Positions 8,518 through 18,600 are shown, counted from the stretch's first letter. The stretch is 62,157 bases of DNA from Stenotrophomonas maltophilia (GCA_002387845.1 DGLB01000001.1:1-62157), one strand, 5' to 3'. Notes: generated by a model not told the origin, from the letters alone. Translations and numbers: made by a program.

Positions 8518-8799
8518 TCAACGCGACAACGGCAACGCCGGCTTGCGCACGACGCGGTACTCGCCTTCGACGATCTTCGGGTCGCCCGCGCGCGCCGCTG
8601 CCTTGCGGCTGGCCAGCAGCTTCCACGCCACGCCGGCAATGATCATCGCCGCACCCACGAACACGCCCACGAACACCAGCGCGGCCAGAATGGCCAGGCC
8701 CAGCAGGCCCACCGCAACGCGCACCAACGGATGGCGCGGCTTGCGCGGCGCGAACAGGGTGCGGAACTGGTTGAACTGGAATCGAAGCATGGTGGTCAT
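8518..8799 (-). CDS. Small uncharacterised membrane protein
   Basis: A protein of about 93 residues with a basic N-terminal third (FRTLFAPRKPRHP) and one long hydrophobic region of two closely spaced segments (VAVGLLGLAILAALVFVGVF and VGAAMIIAGVAWKLLAS). It ends in a short charged cytoplasmic tail. No family or catalytic residues are recognised. The start is uncertain: ATGs at 8799 and 8790 are both possible and neither has a strong ribosome site. It is transcribed divergently from the Rieske gene at 8972. Confidence 0.5.
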   Translation of the reverse strand: MTTMLRFQFNQFRTLFAPRKPRHPLVRVAVGLLGLAILAALVFVGVFVGAAMIIAGVAWKLLASRKAAARAGDPKIVEGEYRVVRKPALPLSR

Positions 8800-8971
8800 T
8801 CGGCTGAAGTCAGCAGGAGGCCAGTATCCGGGGTCACTTGGCCGCATGAGTGAAAAATACGTTAACTGTGACAATCTGTCATTTCAAATCAATGGCTTGC
8901 GTTCATTTTCCAGCCAGCCGCGGGTCAGGCATGCGACAATTCCAGCCCTCGCTACGTTGCTGTGGAATGCC

Positions 8972-9316
8972 ATGTCTGTCGCCGACTCCCCATCGCCCCT
9001 GATCGCCGTGGACGCTATTGCCGACGGTGCGTTCGCCGAGGTCGAGGTGTGCCTGGACGGCGACTACGAATCGGCAGTGCTGTACCGCGACGGCGGCAGT
9101 GTCCGTGGCTGGCTCAACATCTGCCCGCATGCCGGTCGCCGTCTGGACTGGGCCCCGGGGCAGTTCCTGAAAAGCCGCGAAGGGCACCTGGTGTGCGCCG
9201 CACATGGTGCTTCGTTCTCGCTGGAGGACGGCGAATGCGTGGCGGGCCCGTGCAAGGGCGACGCGCTGCGCACCGTGGCGTTGCAGGTGCGGGAAGGGCA
9301 GGTCTACCTCGCGTGA
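8972..9316 (+). CDS. Rieske [2Fe-2S] domain protein
   Basis: A 114-residue stand-alone Rieske ferredoxin-like protein. Both halves of the cluster-binding motif are present: CPHAGRRLDW near residue 46 and CAAHGASFSLEDGEC near 70, supplying two Cys and two His ligands. Such small proteins act as electron carriers or as the Rieske subunit of oxygenases and nitrite-reductase-like enzymes. No oxygenase or reductase partner is adjacent, so the redox partner is unknown. The ATG at 8972 was chosen because it begins the compact domain; the frame stays open upstream, but that part resembles noncoding sequence. Confidence 0.85.
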   Translation: MSVADSPSPLIAVDAIADGAFAEVEVCLDGDYESAVLYRDGGSVRGWLNICPHAGRRLDWAPGQFLKSREGHLVCAAHGASFSLEDGECVAGPCKGDALRTVALQVREGQVYLA

Positions 9317-9320
9317 CCCG

Positions 9321-9343
9321 GTAGCGCCGGCCGTTGGCCAGCC
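9321..9343. repeat. Degenerate GTAG palindrome
   Basis: GTAGCGCCGGCC, GTT, GGCCAGC lies between the convergent Rieske and SLC13 genes. It keeps the GTAG start and inner stem of SMAG-like elements, but the outer right arm is lost. Confidence 0.4.
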
Positions 9344-9362
9344 CACACATTGCCAGGGCCGG

Positions 9363-11210
9363 TCAGAACATCAGGTTGATCATCAACACGACCACCACCG
9401 TGTAGATCAACGACAACGGTGCCCCCACGCGCCACAGTTCGCGCGGCGTGTAGTTGGCCGGACCGGTGATCATCGAGATCACCGGGTTGGAGGCGGTCAT
9501 CAGGTTGTTCGACGCCGACAGCGCCACGATCAACGCGAACGCCGTCGGGTTGCCACCCGCCGCCAGTGCCAGGTTCACCGCAATGGGCACCATCACGATG
9601 GTCGCCCCGACATGGCTGATCACCAGTGAGAACACCGTGGTCAGCAACGCCAAGGCGATTTCCAGCGTCCACACCGGAATGCCGGTAGGCAGGCGGTCGA
9701 TGGTGTGCCCGGCCACCCACGCTGCTGCGCCGCTGCTGTCCATCGCCCAGCCCAGCGGAATCAGCCCGGCCATCATGAAGATGGTTTTCCAGTTGATCGA
9801 GGCATAGGCCTCGTCCATGCGCAGCACGCCGGTCAGCAGCATCCCGGCCACGCCGGTCATCAGGGTCAGCGCCACCGGCAGCTTGGAGGTCAGCGCGATC
9901 AGGATGGTGATGGCGAAGATGGTCATCGCAATCTTGAACTTGTGCGGCCGCTGCTCGCCCTTGGGGTAGTCGGTAACCACCACGAAGTCGCGGCTTTTGG
10001 CGGCCTGCGCCAGATCGGTCCAGATGCTGTGGAACACCAGCATGTCACCGGCGCGCAGTGGCACGTTGCGCACGTCCTCGCGGATGACCTGCTTGTCGCG
10101 GTTGATCGCCAGCAGGCTGATGCCGCGCTGTTTGCGCAGCCGCAGCTGCGAAGCGCTCTTGCCGATCACCTCCGAGGTGGGCGGCACCACCGCTTCGGAA
10201 ATACCCGCGCGGCTGGGGTTGAACAGGTCGCCCAGGTGCTTCAGCCGCGAGGACATGCGCAGGAACTGGTTCTGCGCGAAGTCGCTGACCTGCTGGCGGC
10301 TGCCCATCACGCCGAGCACGCTGCCCACCCAGATGCGCATTTCCGCCGGCGGGGCCAGGCGGGTGTCGTTGCCGGTCTTCAGCGCCAGCATCAGCGGCGC
10401 GTCGTGCACGGTCTCGGCCTCGCCCAGGGTCATGCCGACCAGCGGGCTTTCGGCGCTGACCACCAGTTCGAACACGTCGCCTTCAATGCCGTAGGTCTTG
10501 GCGAAGTAGCTTTCGGTGCGCGCCGGGGTGACACCGTCGTTGGCCAGGGTTTCCTCTTCCACCAGCTTGCGGTCGCCGTAGAAGCGGAAGTACAGCAGCG
10601 AGGCGATCACCAGCGCCACACCGATCGGCAACGGCGCGAACATGCGCAGCGGCTCAATCGTGGCCAGGCCGGAAGGCAGGTTGTTGTTGGCCGAGGCCAG
10701 CAGGTCGTTCAACAGGATCAGCGGGGAATTGCCGACCATGGTCAGCGCGCCGCCCATCACGATGGCGGCGGCAATCGGCAGCAGCAGGCGCTGCAGGGTC
10801 AGTCCGGTACGTGCCGCCAGCCGCGAGGCCACCGGCAGATACAGCGCCATCACCGACGGGTTCTGCATGAAGGACGAGTTCAAGCCGGCAATGGCCGTGG
10901 TCATCATCAGCAGGCGGGTTTCCACCCCGTGCCCACGCCGCAGCAGCCACGCCGCCAGCCGGTTCAGCGCCCCGGTGCGGTCCAGGCCCGCGCCGAGGAT
11001 GGTGGTGGCGATGATGCTCATCACCGCGTTACCGGAGAAGCCGCCGAAGATCTCTTCCGGGGCGATCAGGCCGGTCACGCCCAGCACCACCAGCACCACC
11101 AGCGCCACCACGTCGGCGCGGATGCGCTCGAACAGGAACATCGCCATCGTGAAGCCGACCAGCCCGAGCACGAGCTTCATGTCGTTGGTCAGCGTCAGCG
11201 CGGTTTCCAT
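9363..11210 (-). CDS. SLC13/DASS-type permease with two RCK (TrkA-C) domains
   Basis: A 615-residue inner-membrane transporter. An N-terminal block of hydrophobic helices (from LVLGLVGFTMAMFLF) includes the family-type hairpin GLNSSFMQNPSVMALYLPV. A soluble middle section of about residues 205-390 follows, with two regulator-of-conductance repeats (VFELVVSAESPLVGMTLGEA; VVPPTSEVIGKSASQLRLR). A second transmembrane half (from FKIAMTIFAITILIALTSKL) contains a mirror-image helix hairpin, SHVGATIVMVPIAVNLAL. Proteins of this layout are annotated as Na+-coupled anion symporters (sulfate or dicarboxylate). The substrate cannot be fixed here. The gene ends close to the convergent Rieske gene, and the trmB stop lies 23 bases upstream of its start. 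Confidence 0.88.
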   Translation of the reverse strand: METALTLTNDMKLVLGLVGFTMAMFLFERIRADVVALVVLVVLGVTGLIAPEEIFGGFSGNAVMSIIATTILGAGLDRTGALNRLAAWLLRRGHGVETRLLMMTTAIAGLNSSFMQNPSVMALYLPVASRLAARTGLTLQRLLLPIAAAIVMGGALTMVGNSPLILLNDLLASANNNLPSGLATIEPLRMFAPLPIGVALVIASLLYFRFYGDRKLVEEETLANDGVTPARTESYFAKTYGIEGDVFELVVSAESPLVGMTLGEAETVHDAPLMLALKTGNDTRLAPPAEMRIWVGSVLGVMGSRQQVSDFAQNQFLRMSSRLKHLGDLFNPSRAGISEAVVPPTSEVIGKSASQLRLRKQRGISLLAINRDKQVIREDVRNVPLRAGDMLVFHSIWTDLAQAAKSRDFVVVTDYPKGEQRPHKFKIAMTIFAITILIALTSKLPVALTLMTGVAGMLLTGVLRMDEAYASINWKTIFMMAGLIPLGWAMDSSGAAAWVAGHTIDRLPTGIPVWTLEIALALLTTVFSLVISHVGATIVMVPIAVNLALAAGGNPTAFALIVALSASNNLMTASNPVISMITGPANYTPRELWRVGAPLSLIYTVVVVLMINLMF

Positions 11211-11233
11211 GGCGGGGCGGTCCTTGCCTCAGG

Positions 11234-11968
11234 TCAGGTGCGGTCGTACAGCAGGTCCCACACACCGTGGCCGAGTTTCTGGCCGCGGGTCTCGAAGTGG
11301 GTCTGGGGCCGCCACTCCGGGCGTTCCACCTGGCCGCGCGGACCGGCCCGGTTGACCAGCCCTTCGGTGGTCTCCAGCACCTCCCACATCTGTTCGGCGT
11401 AGTCTTCCCAGTCGGTGGCGCAGTGCAGGCGGCCACCGGGGCGCAGCTTGCGCACCAGCAGCGCGGCGAACGCCGGCTGCAGCAGGCGGCGCTTGTTGTG
11501 GCGCTTCTTGTGCCACGGGTCCGGGAAGTAGATGCGCACTTCATCCAGCGCACCGTCGGCGATTTCCTTTTCAAGCACTTCCACGGCGTCGTGGTGGTAC
11601 AGGCGCACGTGGTCGGCGTTGTCGTCGGCCAGCGCGTTCAGCAGCCGGCCCACGCCCGGGGCGTGCACTTCAATGCCGATGTAGTCGCGGCTGGGGTCCT
11701 GCTGGGCGGCGAAACGCAGCGCGGCCCCGTTGCCGAAGCCGATTTCCAGCACCTTGTGCGCATCACGGCCGAAGGTGGCGTTCAGATCGCGCGGTTCGCC
11801 GGTGTAATCCAGGCCGAAGCGCGGCCAGCGCTCGTCGAACGCGCGCTGCTGGGCCGGGGTGAAACGGCCCTGGCGCAGCACGAAGCTGCGGACTTCGCGG
11901 CGGCCTTCGGTGACCGTGAACGGTTTCGGCGGAGCCTTGGCACCGCTGCTCGAGAACGGGTCGGTCAT
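11234..11968 (-). CDS. trmB: tRNA (guanine-N7-)-methyltransferase TrmB
   Basis: A 244-residue Rossmann-fold methyltransferase that makes m7G46 in the tRNA variable loop using S-adenosylmethionine. Visible motifs are KVLEIGFGNGAALRFAA (SAM-binding glycine loop), IGIEVHAPGVGRLL, the signature IYFPDPWHKKRHNKRRL, and the C-terminal TDWEDYAEQMW and RPQTHFETRG. About 60 basic residues at the front are normal for proteobacterial TrmB. The start ATG at 11968 overlaps the thiG stop in an ATGA arrangement, so trmB is translationally coupled to thiG. This order is common in Xanthomonadaceae and related bacteria. Confidence 0.97.
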   Translation of the reverse strand: MTDPFSSSGAKAPPKPFTVTEGRREVRSFVLRQGRFTPAQQRAFDERWPRFGLDYTGEPRDLNATFGRDAHKVLEIGFGNGAALRFAAQQDPSRDYIGIEVHAPGVGRLLNALADDNADHVRLYHHDAVEVLEKEIADGALDEVRIYFPDPWHKKRHNKRRLLQPAFAALLVRKLRPGGRLHCATDWEDYAEQMWEVLETTEGLVNRAGPRGQVERPEWRPQTHFETRGQKLGHGVWDLLYDRT

Positions 11969-12762
11969 CAGCCGATCACTCCTTCCACCGGAGACGACGC
12001 ACTGGCATAGCGCTTGCGCGCGATGCGCCCGGCCAGGAACGCTTCACGGCCGGCCTCCACCGCCTTGCGCATCGCGCTGGCCATCAGCACCGGATTGCGC
12101 GCACCGGCAATGGCGGTGTTCATCAGCACGCCGTCGCAGCCCAGTTCCATCGCAATGGCGGCATCGGACGCGGTGCCGACGCCGGCGTCGACGATGATCG
12201 GCACCTTGGCGTTCTCGATGATTTCCAGCAGGTTGTACTTGTTCTGGATGCCCAGCCCCGAGCCGATCGGCGCGGCCAGCGGCATCACCGCCACGCAGCC
12301 GATCTCTTCCAGGCGCTTGGCCAGTATCGGGTCGTCGGAGGTGTAGACCATGACCTCGAAGCCGTCCTTGACCAGCTGCTCGGCCGCCTTCAGCGTCTGC
12401 ACCACGTCCGGGTACAGCGTTTTCTGGTCGCCCAGCACTTCCAGCTTGGTCAGGTTGTGGCCGTCCAGCAGCTCACGCGCCAGCCGGCAGGTGCGCACCG
12501 CGTCTTCCGCGGTGTAGCAGCCGGCCGTGTTGGGCAGAATGGTGTAGCGGTCTGGCGGCAGCACGTCCAGCAGATTCGGTTCGCCCGGGTTCTGGCCGAT
12601 GTTGGTGCGGCGGATGGCCACCGTCACGATCTGGGCCGCGGCCGCCTCGGTGGCGATGCGCGTTTCTTCCAGGTCTTTGAACTTGCCGGTTCCGGTCAGC
12701 AGCCGGGACGTATAGGTCTTGCCGGCGATCACCAGCGAATCGGGGGAGGCATGAGCAGTCAT
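11968..12762 (-). CDS. thiG: Thiazole synthase ThiG
   Basis: A 264-residue TIM-barrel enzyme that builds the thiazole phosphate of thiamine from 1-deoxy-D-xylulose 5-phosphate, dehydroglycine and sulfur carried by ThiS. The family blocks are present: SRLLTGTGKFKD, VAIRRTN, ILPNTAGCYTAEDAVRTC, KLEVLGD (with the Schiff-base Lys), MPLAAPIGSGLGI and VDAGVGTASDAA. The start is set at 12762, where the protein aligns with normal ThiG N-termini; a start 70 codons earlier would run through the GTAG palindrome. It is coupled to trmB downstream, and the sulfur carrier thiS lies upstream. Confidence 0.96.
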   Translation of the reverse strand: MTAHASPDSLVIAGKTYTSRLLTGTGKFKDLEETRIATEAAAAQIVTVAIRRTNIGQNPGEPNLLDVLPPDRYTILPNTAGCYTAEDAVRTCRLARELLDGHNLTKLEVLGDQKTLYPDVVQTLKAAEQLVKDGFEVMVYTSDDPILAKRLEEIGCVAVMPLAAPIGSGLGIQNKYNLLEIIENAKVPIIVDAGVGTASDAAIAMELGCDGVLMNTAIAGARNPVLMASAMRKAVEAGREAFLAGRIARKRYASASSPVEGVIG

Positions 12763-12858
12763 GCGGGCAATTATCGCCCAAGCCGACGCTTTCTGCCCGT
12801 CTGTCCGATTGCACCGCCGGGCATTCCGTCCAAGTAACCCGTCCACGTAACCCGTCCC

Positions 12859-12887
12859 GTAGAGCCGGGCTTGCCCGGCTGCTCTAC
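12859..12887. repeat. SMAG-like GTAG palindrome between thiS and thiG
   Basis: GTAGAGCCGGGC, TT, GCCCGGCTGCTCTAC is a nearly perfect hairpin with GTAG at each end (on opposite strands). It matches the copy at 328-357 almost base for base. It separates thiS from thiG inside what would otherwise be a compact unit, so it may affect mRNA stability between them. Confidence 0.7.
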
Positions 12888-12907
12888 GCGGAACGCCAAC
12901 AATCCCC

Positions 12908-13108
12908 TCAACCCCCACCCAACGCGTGCACGATCTCCACCACATCCCCATCAGCCAGTGCATGACTCCCATGCAGACTGCGGGTCACGATCTCACCATT
13001 GACCTCCACCGCGACGCGGCGCTGGGTCAACTGTTCCAGATCCAGCAACTGCTGGACGGTGGTGCTGTGCGGAAGCTGGCGGGGAGCGCCGTTGAGCTGG
13101 ATGTTCAT
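12908..13108 (-). CDS. thiS: Sulfur carrier protein ThiS
   Basis: A 66-residue ubiquitin-like sulfur carrier for thiazole synthesis. It opens MNIQLNG, has VAVEVNGEIVTRS in the middle, and ends HALGGG; the terminal glycine is adenylated and turned into a thiocarboxylate in this family. The length is exactly typical. The start at 13108 is chosen because the preceding 36 in-frame codons are Arg-rich and unlike protein. thiG follows 145 bases downstream on the same strand, with a GTAG palindrome between. Confidence 0.95.
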   Translation of the reverse strand: MNIQLNGAPRQLPHSTTVQQLLDLEQLTQRRVAVEVNGEIVTRSLHGSHALADGDVVEIVHALGGG

Positions 13109-13309
13109 GACGTCATTGTCCCCTAAACGCCGCGCTTCCGCGTACCCTTGCCGCCCCCGTCGGCGGCGGTAACGCCCTGCGTTGGCTCGGTTCCGCCGTT
13201 TTCCGTGCGGGTCCATGCCGCAGCGCAGCGTGTATCAGCCGGGATGCAGTAGGACCATGGCACCGTGCGCCGGCGTACGTCGGCCGTTTCCACCCCCAAG
13301 GAGTTTTTC

Positions 13310-15139
13310 ATGCAGTTGAGCAAGCGTCCCCTGCGTTCCCTGATGGCCGTGGCCATCGCCCTGGCCGCCGTGCCGGCGATGGCGCAGTCCCCGTATTCCA
13401 AGACCGTGTTCATCGGCGACAGCCTCACCGACCAGGGCTACTTCCGCCCGCTGCTGCCGGCTTCGGTCCAGCCGGTCACCGGCCAGTTCACCACCAACCC
13501 GGGTTGGGTGTGGGCCCAGTACGTGGCTGACTACTACGGCACCAACGCCACCGCCCACGGCAACGGCCAGAACGGTGACAACTACGCCATCGGCGGTGCC
13601 CGCGTCGGCGTGGACACCACCCAGGTGCTGGCTGCCGGTACCCCGGCCATTCCGGTGTACTCGCTGAAGACCCAGACCCAGCAGTACCTGGCCGCCAACG
13701 GCGGCAAGGCCGACGCCAATGCCCTGTACACCGTGTGGGGCGGTGCCAATGACCTGTTCGCCATCCAGGCCGGCGCACCGCTGCAGGCCACCCTGGGCGC
13801 GGCGGTGACCGACCAGGTCGGCATCGTCGGTACCCTGAAGGGCGCAGGCGCGCAGTACATCGTGGTGCCGACCCTGCCGGACATCGGCCTGACCCCGGCC
13901 GCACGTGCCGGCGGTGCCGTGGGCATGGCGCAGGGCACCGCGCTGGCCAAGGCCTACAACGACGCGCTGTTCGCCGGCCTGAAGAGTGCCGGCCTGCAGG
14001 TGATTCCGGTGGATACCTTCCACATCCTGCAGGAAATCGTTGCCAGCCCGGCCACCTACGGCTTCGTCAACGTCACCAGCCCGGCCTGCACCACGGCCTC
14101 GTCGCTGACCTGCAACCCGACCGCCTACGCCAACCCGAACGCGGCCAACAACTACGTGTTCGCTGACGGCGTGCACCCGACCACTGCCACCCACGCCATG
14201 CTGGGCCAGTACACCCTGTCCATCCTGGAAGCCCCGCGCAACCAGCAGATCCTGACCCATTCGGCGCAGACCATCGGTCGTTCGCGCGCGGACCAGGTCA
14301 GCCTGCACGTGGGCGGCCGTCCGGCCGATGGCATGAGCTGGTGGGGTGGCGTGCGCGGCGACATGCAGCGCTACGACCACGCCGACCTGTACGACGGCCT
14401 GGCCCCGGCCGGCCTGTTCGGCATGGACTGGGCGAAGGACGGCATGGTGCTCGGTGGCTTCGCCGGCTACGGCCGCATGGACGCCGACTTCGGCAACCGC
14501 AAGGGTGATTTCACCCAGTCCGACACCACCCTGGGCCTGTTCGCCGGCTGGTACGGTGACAAGGTGTGGGTGAACGGCCAGGTCAGCTACAGCTGGCTCG
14601 ATTACGACGTTACCCGTCGCGTCCAGCTGGGCCCGGCCGAGCGCACCCACACCGGCAAGCCGGAAGGTAGCAACCTCACCGCCGCACTGAACGCCGGCTA
14701 CGAGTTCGGCACCGAAGGCGGCCTGCGCCACGGCCCGATCGCCTCGGTGATCTGGCAGAAGGTCAAGCTGGACGCGTACACCGAGTCCAACCTGAGCGCC
14801 ACCGCGCTGGGCTACGGCAACCAGGACGTCGACTCCACCGTGGGTCGCCTGGGCTGGCAGATGCGCTTCGACGGCGGCAGCGTCAAGCCGTACGCCCAGG
14901 TCACCTGGGACCACGAGTTCGAGGACGGCCAGCAGGCCAGCGCCTGGCTGCAGACCATGCCGGACGTGGGCATGTACAAGGTGCCCGGCCTGGAGTTCGA
15001 CGAGGACTACGTGACCGCCATCATGGGCGTGCGCATGGAGATGTTCGGCCTGAACAGCAACATCGGTATCAGCACCACGGCCGCGCAGAACAGCGCCCGT
15101 GACGCCACGATCTTCGCGCAGTTCAGCGGCAGCTTCTGA
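13310..15139 (+). CDS. GDSL-family esterase autotransporter (EstA-like)
   Basis: A 609-residue type Va secreted lipase/esterase. The start ATG at 13310 has AAGGAG just upstream and gives the signal peptide MQLSKRPLRSLMAVAIALAA. The passenger shows the GDSL blocks: FIGDSLTDQGYF (nucleophile Ser), GGARVG, TVWGGANDLF (oxyanion Asn) and DGVHPTTATHAML (catalytic Asp-His). From about residue 330 a beta-barrel translocator follows and ends in FAQFSGSF, with the C-terminal Phe expected for BAM recognition. Homologues remain cell-surface bound and hydrolyse lipids. The short stretch before it has no other gene, and a terminator follows. Confidence 0.93.
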   Translation: MQLSKRPLRSLMAVAIALAAVPAMAQSPYSKTVFIGDSLTDQGYFRPLLPASVQPVTGQFTTNPGWVWAQYVADYYGTNATAHGNGQNGDNYAIGGARVGVDTTQVLAAGTPAIPVYSLKTQTQQYLAANGGKADANALYTVWGGANDLFAIQAGAPLQATLGAAVTDQVGIVGTLKGAGAQYIVVPTLPDIGLTPAARAGGAVGMAQGTALAKAYNDALFAGLKSAGLQVIPVDTFHILQEIVASPATYGFVNVTSPACTTASSLTCNPTAYANPNAANNYVFADGVHPTTATHAMLGQYTLSILEAPRNQQILTHSAQTIGRSRADQVSLHVGGRPADGMSWWGGVRGDMQRYDHADLYDGLAPAGLFGMDWAKDGMVLGGFAGYGRMDADFGNRKGDFTQSDTTLGLFAGWYGDKVWVNGQVSYSWLDYDVTRRVQLGPAERTHTGKPEGSNLTAALNAGYEFGTEGGLRHGPIASVIWQKVKLDAYTESNLSATALGYGNQDVDSTVGRLGWQMRFDGGSVKPYAQVTWDHEFEDGQQASAWLQTMPDVGMYKVPGLEFDEDYVTAIMGVRMEMFGLNSNIGISTTAAQNSARDATIFAQFSGSF

Positions 15140-15150
15140 TGTACCGGCAC

Positions 15151-15179
15151 GGGCGGCGCAACGCCGCCCGTTGCCTTTT
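15151..15179 (+). terminator. Terminator after the esterase gene
   Basis: GGGCGGCG, CAA loop, CGCCGCCC forms an 8-bp GC stem, followed by GTTGCCTTTT. It lies 11 bases past the esterase stop. Confidence 0.7.
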
Positions 15180-15213
15180 GGCCGCCCGGGCGCATAGAAT
15201 TCCCCGGCACCAA

Positions 15214-15287
15214 GCGGGTGTAGCTCAATGGTAGAGCTGTAGCTTCCCAAGCTACTGACGAGGGTTCGATTCCCTTCACCCGCTCCA
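15214..15287 (+). tRNA. tRNA-Gly(CCC)
   Basis: A full cloverleaf can be drawn. The acceptor GCGGGTG pairs with CACCCGC, the D-arm is GCTC/GAGC, and the anticodon stem GTAGC/GCTAC encloses the 7-base loop TTCCCAA, so the anticodon is CCC. The T-arm contains GGTTCGATTCC. The discriminator T and an encoded CCA end the gene at 15287. It reads GGG glycine codons. No duplicate of its 3' end was seen in the window, so there is no sign of tRNA-directed integration. Confidence 0.95.
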
Positions 15288-15631
15288 GCGTTCGAGCACA
15301 GCTCACGCCTGCATCCTCCCCATTCGATCCTGAAACGGCTGCCTGCACCTGTCGGCAATGTGATCGTGTTCGCGCATTCCGATTGGATCCTCGCCGCGCG
15401 TTGACAGCATTTTTTTGCTCTGCCACGCTCGCCCGGCATCGGAGATGTCTCACGCACGCGGTCCAGGGGAAAAGGGCCGTCAAGCAGAACCGTCCGTCCA
15501 TGGCTCGAACCCCGGTTCGGGCCGTTGGGCTGTCTCCGAATCCGTGGGCCATGGGTCATGAATGACCCGGGCCGGCGCTGAGAGCTCCGCTGCATCAACC
15601 AGGACGATGAATCTACCAAAGGAACGCAGTG
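15288..15631. other. Intergenic gap between tRNA-Gly and the RTX gene
   Basis: These 344 bases show no convincing gene. TTGACA at 15401-15406 resembles a -35 box, but no good -10 hexamer is found at normal spacing. The region just before 15632 contains the ribosome site AAAGGA for the RTX gene. Confidence 0.4.
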
Positions 15632-18600
15632 ATGGCAGGAGTGCTCAACGGTTTAAGCTTCAAAGAGGACGGCGGCACGCTCACGTTGACGTACCGACCG
15701 GGTAACACAGGGGGGAAGTATGAGATCGGCCCGGACGGCACCTCGGCGACATTGACGCATGGCAGGGGATCCATCGGCGTGTCTTCGGACTTCGCCGTAG
15801 AGCAGGACGGCAGCATTTCGCTTTCAGGCCCCTCGATGACGTTGGGCTTCAAAACGCCGGGCGGAGTGGAGCTGGGCGTAAAGCTGACTCCGACTGGCAA
15901 GACGGTGCCTCATCCGACCGACCCGTTTGCCGCGCCCATTCCCAACGCCACGGCGGACTTTACCCTGGGCCACGAAAAGCTCGGCAGTATCGACATTCCG
16001 CTGACCGACGAAACCAATCCTGATCGATGGTTCGACCCGGAACTCGGCGGTATCGCGTCGAAGGGTCTGCTCGGCAATGCCTATAACTTCCTGCGCCACC
16101 GCGACCGCGACATCAACGACCAGTACCGCGAAGCCACCGGCGAGAACTTCCAGGACGCCAAGGGCTGGACGCGTCCGGTTGACCCGCTGGTGCTCGACCT
16201 GGATGGCGACGGCATCGAGACCGTGGGTGCCAACGGCAAGGTGGTGTTCGACCACGAGGGGAACGCCGTCCGCGAAGGTACCGGCTGGATCAGTGCCGAT
16301 GACGGCATCCTGGTGCTGGACCGCAACGGCAATGGCACCATCGATGACGGTTCCGAATTGTTCGGTGACCATACCCCCGGCGCGGAACTGGCAACGGGCC
16401 AGTCCTCGATCCACTCGGCGGGCCTGCGTGCGCTCTCCACTCTGGATCTGAACGGAGATGGCAAGGTCGATGCGTCCGATGAAGGCTTTGCCTCGTTGCA
16501 GGTATGGCGCGATCTCAATCAGGACGGTGTGAGCCAGGCCGGTGAGTTGTTTACACTGTCCGAACTGGGCATCCGCAGCCTTACGGTGGAGGCGACCGAC
16601 CGTCGCAACGTCGCGCTTGGAAACGGCAATACCGTTGACAGCTACGGCAGCTTCGAGCGCGAAGACGGCACCAAGGGCGTCACCGCCGACCTGCTGCTGG
16701 CCAGCAACAACTTCCATCGCGAGTTCGTAGACAAGATTCCGCTGACAGAGCTCGCGCTGCAAGTCGCCGATGTAGAGGGTTCGGGCATGGTGCGCGATCT
16801 TCAGGAAGCCGTGAGCCTGGACCCGACGATCTACGAACTGCTCAATCGCATCGATGGCAGCTACTCGCGCGACGAGGCGCTGAAGGCGCTGGACGACGTG
16901 CTCCTGGCCTGGTCGAAGACCTCGACCATGACCTCCAGCGTCGAATTCTACGAGCGTGGCGTCAACCGCGTGATCCTGCATCCGAAGGGTAACCGGCTGC
17001 AGGGCGAGATCGTGGACATCTCGCAGATGCTCTCCATTCTGGAGAAGTTCAATGGTGAACTTTTCTTCGGCAACGCCGACGGCAAGCTGACCGCCGGTAA
17101 CGATCAGTGGAGTCCGATCGACTATTACGAATGGATGGAGTTCGACGTGGTGCTGTCGCCGCAGCAGACCGAACACCTGTTCAAGAGCTACGAAGCGCTG
17201 AAGATGGGTCTGTACACCGCCGTGATGCTGGATACGCGGATGGAGGACTACGCAGGTGACTTCCGCCTGGGCTTTAATGAAAATGCCGAGTTCATTGTTC
17301 ATATGGATGCAGCCATTGCCCGTATCCTGCGCACGCAGCAGGAAGAAGGCACCACGGCGGCCGTGGAGGATCTGGCCGACCTGCGCACCCTCGGCGAAGT
17401 CCTGCCCCTGGACTGGAGCTGGATCGATATTCTGGAAGATATAGGTGCCCATGCGACCGACCTGGATGAGTTCGCCGCTGCCACCTATCGCCTGATGGGC
17501 GTTCTAGGGGGGGGTACCGCCGTGGGCGGCACGGCCGACGACGTCATCGTGGGCACGGCCGGCAACGACGTGCTGGATGGCGGGCTGGGCAACGACGAGA
17601 TCCGCGGCGGTGCTGGCGACGACCTCATCGAAGGTGGCCAGGGCAGCAACACGCTGTGGGGTGGCGCAGGCAATGATGTCCTGAGTGTTCACCAGTATGC
17701 CGACGAGAACTTCCTGGCGGGCGGCACCGGTGACGACATCCTGATCGGCAGCCACAAGAGCGATACCTATCTGTTCAACAAGGGCGACGGCCACGACACC
17801 ATCGTGGAGACCGCACGTTACAGCACCATCTCCATCGACACGCTGGTGTTCGGTGTAGGACTGCGCGCCGAAGACGTGCAGATCCTGCGCGATGGAAATG
17901 ACGTGCTGCTGGTGTTCGGTGACGGACACGATACGGTACGGTTGAAGGACTGGCTGCACCTGAATCTGCAGGAGAACTTCCATGCCTCCATCGAGCGGAT
18001 CCTGTTTGCCGACGGCACAGAGTGGACCCCCGAGGACGTCCGAGCGCAGATCACGACCATTGGTACCGACGGCGATGACGTCATCACCGGCTGGACCGGC
18101 AACGACCTGATCAAGGGTGGGGCGGGCAACGACATTATCGATGGCGGCTTCGGCACCAACGAGCTCTATGGCGAAGCCGGCAACGACACGCTCATGGTGC
18201 ATTCCAACTCCAGCCAGAACATTCTGGCCGGTGGCACCGGCGACGACATCCTCATCGGCAGCTACAAGGACGACACCTACATCTTCAACAAGGGCGACGG
18301 CCACGACACCATCGTGGAGACCAGCACCTATTCGGCCAGCAGCAACGACACGCTGAAGCTGGGTGAGGGGCTGAATGCCTCCGACATGAAGGTGCTGCGC
18401 GACGGCCTGGACGTGCTGCTGCAGTTCGGCGACGGCGCGGACACCATTCGCCTCAAAGACTGGCTGACCCTCTCGCTGAACGAGAATGTCCACGCCGGCA
18501 TCGATCGCCTGGTCTTTGCCAATGGCACCGAGTGGTCATCCGCCCGCATCCGTTCCCGCCTCACCACCGAAATCGGCGATGACGGCGGCACCGTACTGGG

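Noticed and set aside
15214..15287. Genomic island integrated at tRNA-Gly
   Set aside because: No integrase gene and no repeated copy of the tRNA 3' end were found in the window.
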